64,000 bases of DNA, taken from positions 1,178,001 through 1,242,000 of the forward strand of contig NZ_CP102798.1 in NCBI RefSeq assembly GCF_028356935.1, read 5' to 3'. Below, in pieces: positions 25,503 through 32,229 of this stretch (the stretch's first letter is position 1; each line of letters begins with the position of its first letter). The notes under the pieces are model-generated. The model made no database searches. It saw only the letters and a list, made by a program, of their open reading frames with translations, and was not told the origin of the DNA. Made by a program: the position numbers and the translations under genes. This DNA is from Lysinibacillus sp. OF-1. GTDB lineage: Bacteria; Bacillota; Bacilli; Bacillales_A; Planococcaceae.

Positions 25503-26281
25503 CGTACGCCAAACTTGAAAGATTTGATTTTATATTAAAGCAATTAGAGAGAGACGGGAAAATCATTGTTGCCAATATTGCCGATGCCCTTCAGGTAGCA
25601 CCAGAAACAATTCGCCGAGATTTTGATGAATTAGAGCAGCAGCATTTATTATCAAGAGTCCATGGTGGGGCTATTAAATATACGAACGTGCGCAACGAGC
25701 CTGTATTTTTACGCAAGCTGCAAATGCAAAAAGAGGCAAAGCGCCAAATTGCTCGTATGGCAGCAAAACGTATTTGTGATGGTGATACCATTGCAATTGA
25801 TACAGGTACGACAACGGTCCATATGGCCGATTTTTTACTAGCGGTTGATGATATAACGGTTGTAACGAACTCGATTGCAGCAGCAATACAATTTAATTTA
25901 GCCATAGAAGAACGACGTATGACAGGCAAGGTCATATTACTAGGAGGCACTGCGAATCCAAAACAATCTTCAGTTGCAGGCGCTATGACTTTAGAGATGC
26001 TTGATAATATGAATTTTGATAAGACATTTTTATCGTGCGGTGGCATTAGTGACGGCATTGTTTATGATTACGATTTGGATGAATCCCTTATTTCTAAGAA
26101 GATGCTCAAGCATAGTAAAGTGAGTTATTTATTAGCCGATGCAACCAAAATAAATGGCAAATCATTTTTTCAAATTTGTCATCTTGATGAATGTACAGAA
26201 ATTCTTTGTGAAAGTACTTGTCCATTAGAATGGCAAGCCTATGAGGAAAAATGGACGGTATGTAATGGAGGGAAAAGTTGA
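25499..26281 (+). CDS. DeoR/GlpR-family transcriptional regulator
   Basis: 260-residue regulator. N-terminal helix-turn-helix with GKIIVANIADALQVAPETIRRDFDELE and the family signature RVHGGAI; C-terminal DeoR sensor domain with AIDTGTTTVHMADFL, TNSIAAAIQF, LLGGTANPKQSSVAGAM and FLSCGGIS. DeoR proteins normally repress sugar-phosphate operons and are released by a phosphorylated metabolite, fitting a cluster for phosphorylated compounds. Its position inside the operon suggests autoregulation (inference). Overlaps the ATPase gene (ATGA) and the next gene by one base. Confidence 0.92.
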   Translation: MTYAKLERFDFILKQLERDGKIIVANIADALQVAPETIRRDFDELEQQHLLSRVHGGAIKYTNVRNEPVFLRKLQMQKEAKRQIARMAAKRICDGDTIAIDTGTTTVHMADFLLAVDDITVVTNSIAAAIQFNLAIEERRMTGKVILLGGTANPKQSSVAGAMTLEMLDNMNFDKTFLSCGGISDGIVYDYDLDESLISKKMLKHSKVSYLLADATKINGKSFFQICHLDECTEILCESTCPLEWQAYEEKWTVCNGGKS

Positions 26282-27294
26282 TGACAATTGATTATCATGT
26301 ACATTTAGAAGAGGGACCTTATTCATTTCGCTGGCTAGAGCGTACATCACAGGCACTGGAGTTTTTCCAGCATGAGGATGAGGCGAAAAAAGGCTCCAAG
26401 CAACAAATGTCCTGTCAAGTACAGCGGTTAGTACAGCGAGTGCAAAAGGGGTGTTATAGTGAGGAATGGTTGGATTTATATCTCGAACAGGCCAAGCAGC
26501 TTGGCTTGCGTGAGGTAGGCATTGTTGATCATTTATATCGTTTTCAAGAAACGCGTGCCTATTTCGAACGCTTTATGAGGTTGGATGATAGTGAGATTGG
26601 TCAAGTACAGCGCTATTGGCTAGATCGCGTGATGACAGAGAACATAGATGCCTTTGTGTCGACCATTCAGCAGGCGAAGGAAAAATGGCGTCAACATGGC
26701 ATTACTTTGAGACTGGGTATAGAGGCAGATTATTTTATTGGCGGGGAAGAGCAATTAGCTGCTTTATTAGCTGGTTATCCTTGGGATTATGTGATTGGTT
26801 CTGTCCATTTTGTTGACGGCTGGGGCTTTGATAATCCTCAAACACAACATCTTTTTGAGCAAATGGATCAGTCTGCTTTACAACAAAGTTATGAGCAATT
26901 TTTTAAGGTTGTCGAGCAAATGATTCATTCCAATATGTTTGATTTTGTTGCACATTTAGATAATTTTAAAGTATTTAATTATCAGGTGGAGAATCATGCT
27001 TTTCTTGATGCCTGGTATAAACGGATTGCCCAGGCCCTAACGACAACTCAAACTGCCACTGAAATCAATGCTGGGCTGTATTATCGTTACCCTGTAAAGG
27101 AAATGTGCCCAGGCCCTCGTTTTTTACAAACCTTACTTGACCATGGAGTGGCTTTTACTATATCCTCTGATGCGCATTTTCCTGATGATCTAGGTAAATA
27201 TACAAGTGCTAATACCGAGCTACTAAAAAGTCACGGTGTTCAAGCTATTGTTGCTTTTGAGCAGCGAGTCAAAAAAATGATAGCATTAACGTGA
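26281..27294 (+). CDS. PHP-domain phosphoesterase (histidinol-phosphatase-like)
   Basis: 337-residue putative phosphatase of the PHP family. Metal-ligand motifs: DYHVHLEEG at the N-terminus, GIVDHLYRF, GIEADYF, IGSVHFVDGW, VAHLDNFK, EINAGLYYR and ISSDAHFPDD. Start chosen at ATG 26281 with SD GGAGGG eight bases upstream, overlapping the DeoR stop by one base; TTG 26278 lies too close to the SD. As last gene of the cluster it probably removes the remaining phosphate from the imported compound (inference). A true histidinol phosphatase is possible but no histidine genes are nearby. Confidence 0.87.
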   Translation: MTIDYHVHLEEGPYSFRWLERTSQALEFFQHEDEAKKGSKQQMSCQVQRLVQRVQKGCYSEEWLDLYLEQAKQLGLREVGIVDHLYRFQETRAYFERFMRLDDSEIGQVQRYWLDRVMTENIDAFVSTIQQAKEKWRQHGITLRLGIEADYFIGGEEQLAALLAGYPWDYVIGSVHFVDGWGFDNPQTQHLFEQMDQSALQQSYEQFFKVVEQMIHSNMFDFVAHLDNFKVFNYQVENHAFLDAWYKRIAQALTTTQTATEINAGLYYRYPVKEMCPGPRFLQTLLDHGVAFTISSDAHFPDDLGKYTSANTELLKSHGVQAIVAFEQRVKKMIALT

Positions 27295-27296
27295 TG

Positions 27297-27750
27297 GAAA
27301 AAAGGTGATGTCAACAGCAGAAACAGCCATTTTGAAAGGCGAGGGGTTGATTTCCGTTCTGCCAGCGTCCTTTCCAGGGGGCGTCCGACGAGCTGCTTCA
27401 CTCACTCCGTGCGCTCCAATGTCTCAACTGTGACGCTAATCCCCTAGGAGTGACGTTGGCTCCGCTCCAATCAACCATTCTGCAAAAGTGTCTTTTCCTG
27501 AACAAAATAGCCCATTATTTATATTATAAGAGAGGAGATAGCCTCTTATTTTCAATGTGGAGAAGTGATGTGTGACAACATCCCTCCACTTGAACCTTTG
27601 CAAAAAAAGTTAACATTTTTATGGAGTGGAAGGCTACTTGACTCCCGTGGGATAGGGAGACAGGCGAGCCGACAGGAAAGTAAGTAATCTGCAACGGAAA
27701 TCCATTTTCACCTTTCACAAAAATTCTATGGATAGTTTTGTTTTTCAACA
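27297..27750 (+). repeat. Intergenic repeat element, copy 1 (~455 bp)
   Basis: Fills most of the gap after the PHP gene. Starts AAAAAAGGTGATGTCAA, then a left module from GATTTCCGTT (27349) to CCAATCAACCAT (~27478), a ~135-bp middle, and a right module from TTTTTATGGAGTGGA (~27616) to AACGGAAATCC (~27703), ending near GGATAGTTTTGTTTTTCAAC. The right module is an inverted, diverged version of the left. Related to copies at 42408-42936 (opposite strand) and 55867-56316. The 75-codon minus-strand ORF inside it is not supported as a gene. Confidence 0.85.
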
Positions 27751-27754
27751 CTAT

Positions 27755-27789
27755 GAAAAGGCACTAAAGTTACATAATAGTGCCTTTTC
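27755..27789. terminator. Terminator-like hairpin
   Basis: 12-bp perfect stem GAAAAGGCACTA / TAGTGCCTTTTC directly after repeat copy 1; T run only within the stem. Confidence 0.55.
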
Positions 27790-27863
27790 ATTCTGTTACA
27801 TAAGTATAATGTAGCTGGCATACAAATGATTAAATTCATTTTTATAATGTGAGGCGAGTCAAA

Positions 27864-29132
27864 TTGACATGTATAAAAGAACAACCCTTTTTACCTATTA
27901 TTATACAATCGGGTCAGTATGCCTACGGGGTTGCCCGCTCTTTTTATGAAGCGTATCGTATCAAGAGTCTTGTTATTGAGCCCACCGTAAAAGGGGCAAC
28001 AATGCGTTCACTCTTTTTGGGAGGCTCACAGGGAATTGCTACGCAAAATAGTAGCATTCTGGATTTTCACTATGTAGAGCGTCTAGATGACCCTGCCCAT
28101 TTTGTACAAGCTTTAATCCAGGTTGCCATGCAATGCCAACAGAATAAATTGATTTTAATCGTTTGTGACTGCTATTATGCAGAGCTTATCATTGAAAATA
28201 AAGAACGGCTTGAAAAATATTTTATTTTACCTTATATAGATCAAGCTTTACTAAAGAAGGTGCAAACGAAGGAAAAATTTTATCAGCTTTGTGATCAGTA
28301 TAAGTTAAACTACCCCAAAACCATGATCATAACTAATGAGCATCACGCAGTCAGCGAACTCCCTTTCCAGTATCCCATTATCATTAAACCTTCCAATGCA
28401 GTGACATATACGCACTGTTCATTTCCCGAAAAGAAAAAAATATTTCTTGCAAATAATGCCAGTGAGATGCAATACATTATTCGCAGTATTTATCGTTCTA
28501 GCTATGAAGATTCCTTGATTGTTCAAGAATTTATTCCAGGTGATGATTCTTCTATTCGTGTACTAGATGTATTTGTAGGAAGAGATCATAAAGTCAAATT
28601 GATGTGTGTCAGCAATAAACTGCTTGAAGATCCTTCTCCGCAAAATAAAGGTATTTCTTTAGCTGTTATGACAGACTACGATGAGCAGCTAATGGATTCC
28701 ATTCGATACTTTTTAGAGGACATTGGCTATACAGGTTTTGCTAATTTTGATATGAAATATGATGCTCGAGACGGAATCTATAAGCTATTTGAAATGAATT
28801 TGCGAGCAGGGGCTTCCAGCTACTATGTGACGGCGAGCGGTCATAATTTAATGCAGTATATGGTGGATGATTATTTGCTTGGCGTTCATCATGAACGAAC
28901 GTATGTCCAAACTAAGCATCTATGGTCACTACTTCCGCTAAAAACTTTATTTAAACACATGAACAATGAAAAATTAAAATTAGAAGCAAAGCGATTAGTA
29001 AAAGAAGGACGATACACAGATGCATTACTGTATAAAGAAGATATGAATATTAAACGTTGGATGAAGCTGAAATTGTATAATCAGTACTTACATGTAAAGT
29101 ACAGCAAGTATTTTAATGAAAGCGATGGTTAG
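27864..29132 (+). CDS. ATP-grasp carboxylate-amine ligase, probable D-aspartate ligase of peptidoglycan
   Basis: About 422 residues. The start LPIIIQSGQYAYGVARSFYE followed by AYRIKSL matches the N-terminal pattern I recall for the D-aspartate ligase Asl-fm of Enterococcus faecium, which adds D-Asp to the stem Lys before cross-linking. The ATP-grasp core shows QYPIIIKPSNA (ATP-binding Lys), IVQEFIPGDDSS, FANFDMKYD and the metal-ligand end FEMNLRAGASSYY. Lysinibacillus has Lys-D-Asp cross-bridges, which supports the role. TTG 27864 is preferred because GAGG lies nine bases upstream; GTG 27849 is the alternative. Monocistronic between a hairpin and miaB. Other ATP-grasp amide ligases remain possible. 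Confidence 0.68.
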   Translation: MTCIKEQPFLPIIIQSGQYAYGVARSFYEAYRIKSLVIEPTVKGATMRSLFLGGSQGIATQNSSILDFHYVERLDDPAHFVQALIQVAMQCQQNKLILIVCDCYYAELIIENKERLEKYFILPYIDQALLKKVQTKEKFYQLCDQYKLNYPKTMIITNEHHAVSELPFQYPIIIKPSNAVTYTHCSFPEKKKIFLANNASEMQYIIRSIYRSSYEDSLIVQEFIPGDDSSIRVLDVFVGRDHKVKLMCVSNKLLEDPSPQNKGISLAVMTDYDEQLMDSIRYFLEDIGYTGFANFDMKYDARDGIYKLFEMNLRAGASSYYVTASGHNLMQYMVDDYLLGVHHERTYVQTKHLWSLLPLKTLFKHMNNEKLKLEAKRLVKEGRYTDALLYKEDMNIKRWMKLKLYNQYLHVKYSKYFNESDG

Positions 29133-29335
29133 CATATGTAAACGAAAGGATAGCGCTTCAAAACTGAAGGATAGAACGCTAAAGCTGATGGATAATTACT
29201 CCTATCATCATGTAATTAAGTCGAAACCACGACATTTGAGGCGCAAACCTTGTAGGAAGTATCAACTATTCAGTATAATAATAAAATGGGAATTCAAGTG
29301 CATGGATTTCGTTTGAAAGGAGTTACCTGATTGCG

Positions 29336-30880
29336 ATGAATGAGGAACAACGCTTAGCTAATCAACAGGTCAATCAACCAAAAAAAGAAGACAAGCCTGA
29401 AAAGGATTATAGTAAATATTTTGAGAAGGTCTTTACAGCACCTTCCTTAAAAGATGCTAAAAAACGTGGCAAAGAAGATGTCAAGTATCATAAGGATTTT
29501 AGCATTGCAGAAGAGTTCGCAGGAATGGGCAAAGATCGCACCTTCTATATTCGTACTTATGGCTGCCAAATGAATGAGCATGACACAGAAGTGATGGCCG
29601 GGATTTTTATGCAGCTTGGTTACACACCAACAGAGATGATTGAAGAGGCTGACGTTGTCTTGCTGAATACATGTGCTATTCGTGAAAATGCAGAAAACAA
29701 AGTATTTGGAGAACTGGGTTTCCTGCTGAAATATAAACGAAAAAACCCTGAGATGCTTATCGGGGTTTGTGGCTGTATGTCCCAAGAGGAATCTGTTGTT
29801 AATAAAATTTTAAGAAGTTATCCACACGTCGATATGGTATTTGGTACGCACAATATTCACCGTTTACCAAACATTTTAAAAGAAGCCTATATGTCGAAGG
29901 AAATGGTGATTGAGGTTTGGTCTAAAGAAGGCGATGTCATTGAAAATCTGCCGAAAAAACGCCTTGGCTCCATTAAGGCTTGGGTTAATATTATGTATGG
30001 TTGCGATAAATTCTGTACGTATTGTATCGTTCCATATACTCGTGGTAAAGAGCGCAGTCGTCGTCCAGAGGAAATCATTGCCGAAGTTCGTGAGTTAGCG
30101 GCTGCGGGCTATAAAGAAATTATGCTGCTGGGACAAAATGTCAACGCTTACGGGAAGGATTTTGAGGATATCGACTATCGTCTTGGCGATTTAATGGATG
30201 AATTAAGAAAGATCGATATTCCACGTATCCGTTTTACTACGAGTCATCCGCGTGATTTTGATGATCATTTAATCGAAATCCTTGCAAAGCGTGGCAACTT
30301 AGTGGAGCATATCCATTTACCAGTTCAATCTGGCTCGAATGACGTCCTAAAAATTATGGCGCGTAAATACACACGAGAGCATTTCCTTGGTTTAGTAGAC
30401 AGAATTAAAGCCGCAATACCTGAAGTAACATTAACAACAGATATTATCGTTGGCTATCCGAATGAAACAGAGGAGCAATTTGAGGAAACATTGTCCTTAT
30501 ATCGTGAAGTTGGCTTTGAGGCTGCATTTACGTATATTTATTCTCCTCGTGAAGGAACACCAGCTGCCAAAATGGTCGACAATGTACCTGAAGAGGTGAA
30601 AAAAGAGCGTCTTCAACGTTTAAATGAAGTGGTGGGTGAATACTCACGCAAAGCATTAGAACGGTTAAATGGTGAGGTTGTCGAAGTATTAGTTGAAGGT
30701 ACAAGTAAACGACGAGACGATGTGCTAGCGGGCTATACGCGGAAAAATCGTTTAGTAAACTTTAAAGCACCAGCAGAAGTAATTGGTCAATTAGTAAAAG
30801 TAAAAATAATAGAGACTACATCTTATTCACTTACGGGTGAATTTGTGGAAGTCGTAAAAAATGAAAAGGTGGAAGCGTAA
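29336..30880 (+). CDS. miaB: tRNA-2-methylthio-N6-dimethylallyladenosine synthase MiaB
   Basis: Radical-SAM enzyme that methylthiolates i6A37 in tRNAs, completing the modification started by MiaA (40768-41670). 514 residues as in Bacillus. N-terminal MTTase domain with three cluster Cys ([25 protein letters not shown]), central radical-SAM Cys triad in [25 protein letters not shown] and HLPVQSGSN, then a C-terminal TRAM domain. ATG 29336 follows an SD (AAAGGAG) at a long 13-base spacing. The stop is directly followed by the ymcA start. Confidence 0.97.
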   Translation: MNEEQRLANQQVNQPKKEDKPEKDYSKYFEKVFTAPSLKDAKKRGKEDVKYHKDFSIAEEFAGMGKDRTFYIRTYGCQMNEHDTEVMAGIFMQLGYTPTEMIEEADVVLLNTCAIRENAENKVFGELGFLLKYKRKNPEMLIGVCGCMSQEESVVNKILRSYPHVDMVFGTHNIHRLPNILKEAYMSKEMVIEVWSKEGDVIENLPKKRLGSIKAWVNIMYGCDKFCTYCIVPYTRGKERSRRPEEIIAEVRELAAAGYKEIMLLGQNVNAYGKDFEDIDYRLGDLMDELRKIDIPRIRFTTSHPRDFDDHLIEILAKRGNLVEHIHLPVQSGSNDVLKIMARKYTREHFLGLVDRIKAAIPEVTLTTDIIVGYPNETEEQFEETLSLYREVGFEAAFTYIYSPREGTPAAKMVDNVPEEVKKERLQRLNEVVGEYSRKALERLNGEVVEVLVEGTSKRRDDVLAGYTRKNRLVNFKAPAEVIGQLVKVKIIETTSYSLTGEFVEVVKNEKVEA

Positions 30881-31318
30881 ATGACACAAGTGTTATATAC
30901 AAAAGAAGATTTAATTAAAAAATCACATGAAATTGCACATATGATTGCAAATACACCAGAGGTTGAATTTTTCAAAAAGGCAGAAGCACAGATTAATGAA
31001 AATCAACAAGTACGTGAACGTATTGCAAGCTTAAAAAGCTTACAAAAACAGGCGGTTAATTTCCAACACTTAGGGAAAGAAAAAGCATTAAAAATGATTG
31101 AAGATAAAATTGCTAAAATCGAAGAAGAAATTAATGCTATTCCAGTTGTGCAACAATTTAAAGAATCACAAGGCGATGTCAATGACTTATTGCAACTGGT
31201 ATCGAATACCATCGCAAATAATGTTACAAATGAAATTGTTCGCTCAACTGGTGGCGATGTTCTTCGTGGTGAAACGGGTTCATACGTAGAAAATACTCAG
31301 CCAGGTAGCTGCTCTTAA
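30881..31318 (+). CDS. ymcA: RicA/YmcA family regulator of RNase Y
   Basis: 145-residue alpha-helical protein; in B. subtilis YmcA (RicA) forms the RicA-RicF-RicT complex that directs RNase Y processing and is needed for competence, sporulation and biofilm formation. Recognisable stretches: HEIAHMIANTPEVEFFKKAE, VRERIASLKSLQKQAVN, NAIPVVQQFKESQGDVN. A Cys near the C-terminus (QPGSCS) may be a ligand of the complex's iron-sulfur cluster. Start ATG abuts the miaB stop; a strong terminator follows. Confidence 0.94.
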   Translation: MTQVLYTKEDLIKKSHEIAHMIANTPEVEFFKKAEAQINENQQVRERIASLKSLQKQAVNFQHLGKEKALKMIEDKIAKIEEEINAIPVVQQFKESQGDVNDLLQLVSNTIANNVTNEIVRSTGGDVLRGETGSYVENTQPGSCS

Positions 31319-31334
31319 TAAATCCTCGAAATCA

Positions 31335-31364
31335 AAGCTCGAATGACAGCATTCGAGCTTTTTT
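31335..31364 (+). terminator. Rho-independent terminator of miaB-ymcA
   Basis: Perfect 11-bp stem AAGCTCGAATG / CATTCGAGCTT, ACAG loop, T run. Confidence 0.93.
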
Positions 31365-31459
31365 CATGTCTTCTTCTATTGAAGCATTCCCATGCTATAG
31401 CAGACCTCTCACGGAAAAAGATTTGGACGATACTTTTCATTCTCTAAAAATATATGTTC

Positions 31460-31487
31460 ACCCAATGGGCGCTACCTGCATATGATG
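31460..31487 (+). promoter_or_regulatory. Candidate sigma-K-type promoter for cotE
   Basis: AC (31460-31461), 17 bp, CATATGATG (31479-31487), close to the sigma-K consensus AC-N16/17-CATANNNTA. cotE of B. subtilis has a sigma-K promoter. If used, transcription would start near 31494, downstream of the ATG at 31454. Confidence 0.35.
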
Positions 31488-31516
31488 GAGTGAAAAGAGT
31501 CGAAGGAGGAATTGCG

Positions 31517-32101
31517 CTGAAACGTTTACGACAAATCGTGACGAAAGCAGTAGTTGCCAAAGGGAAGAAGAGAACGGAAGAACGTGTAACATTATCACCA
31601 ACAAATAAACCGACAAGTATTTTAGGATGCTGGGTAATCAATCATACTTGCTCTGCGAAAAGAGTCGGGAAATTTGTAGAAGTAACTGGGAAATTTGATG
31701 TCAATGTGTGGTATGCCTATAGTAACCATTCGAAAACAGCTGTGTTTTCCGAAACGGTTCACTATAAAGACAAAGTGAAGCTTCATTATCGTGAAGGTGA
31801 AATTAGCGTTGGTGATGATGTTCGTGTACGTGTGATACAAGAACCAAATTGTATTGAAGCGATTATCTCTCCATGTGGTACGAAGTTTGAAATTGTTGTA
31901 GAACGTGAAGTAGTTGTCGAAGTAATGGGTGAAACAACAATTTGTATTAGTGTCCATCCATTAGACTATGAAGAAGATTGGAGCTTTAATGATGAAAGTT
32001 CTTCATCCTCCTCATCAAGCTCCAGCTCATCTTCCAGCTCTGATGGAGAAAGCAGGTATGTGTTAGAGTCCTCATCGTTTCCTGATGAACGACCAAGATA
32101 A
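31517..32101 (+). CDS. cotE: Outer spore coat morphogenetic protein CotE (CTG start)
   Basis: Directs assembly of the outer spore coat around the forespore. 194 residues. Core matches CotE: RQIVTKAVVAKGKK, SPTNKPTSILGCWVINH, GKFDVNVWYAYSNHSKTAVF, VIQEPNCIEAIISPCG and EREVVVEVMGETT. The only start with a good SD (AAGGAGGA, seven bases) is CTG 31517, and this codon falls exactly where Met1 of Bacillus CotE lies; the in-frame ATG at 31454 would add 21 unrelated residues. The tail is odd: instead of the acidic C-terminus it carries a run of about 16 Ser before DGES. Flanked by terminators on both sides. Confidence 0.9.
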   Translation: MKRLRQIVTKAVVAKGKKRTEERVTLSPTNKPTSILGCWVINHTCSAKRVGKFVEVTGKFDVNVWYAYSNHSKTAVFSETVHYKDKVKLHYREGEISVGDDVRVRVIQEPNCIEAIISPCGTKFEIVVEREVVVEVMGETTICISVHPLDYEEDWSFNDESSSSSSSSSSSSSSSDGESRYVLESSSFPDERPR

Positions 32102-32122
32102 GTCTAAAAAACATCATTTTTT

Positions 32123-32185
32123 GATACATGCGAAATGCTAGCATCTTAAAAAAGGTGAAGGAAGCGTTTCGCATGTATCTTTTGT
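32123..32185 (+). terminator. Terminator of cotE
   Basis: 17-bp stem GATACATGCGAAATGCT / AGCGTTTCGCATGTATC (one mismatch/G-U) with a 23-base loop, followed by TTTTGTT. Confidence 0.8.
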
Positions 32186-32191
32186 TATAAT
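32183..32191 (+). promoter_or_regulatory. Candidate extended -10 promoter for mutS
   Basis: TGT-TATAAT at 32183-32191, starting in the T run of the cotE terminator and about 40 bp before mutS. No convincing -35. Confidence 0.4.
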
Positions 32192-32229
32192 AAAAATATC
32201 TATATGGTAAGAGCGAGGTAAATAATTAT

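Noticed and set aside
27524-27751. 75-codon minus-strand ORF downstream of the PHP gene
   Set aside because: Falls inside repeat copy 1; related but frame-broken versions occur in the other copies, so it is a by-product of the repeat.
29116-29316. 66-codon plus-strand ORF between the ATP-grasp gene and miaB
   Set aside because: Overlaps the end of the ligase gene, is Lys/Arg-rich and lacks an SD and any family resemblance.
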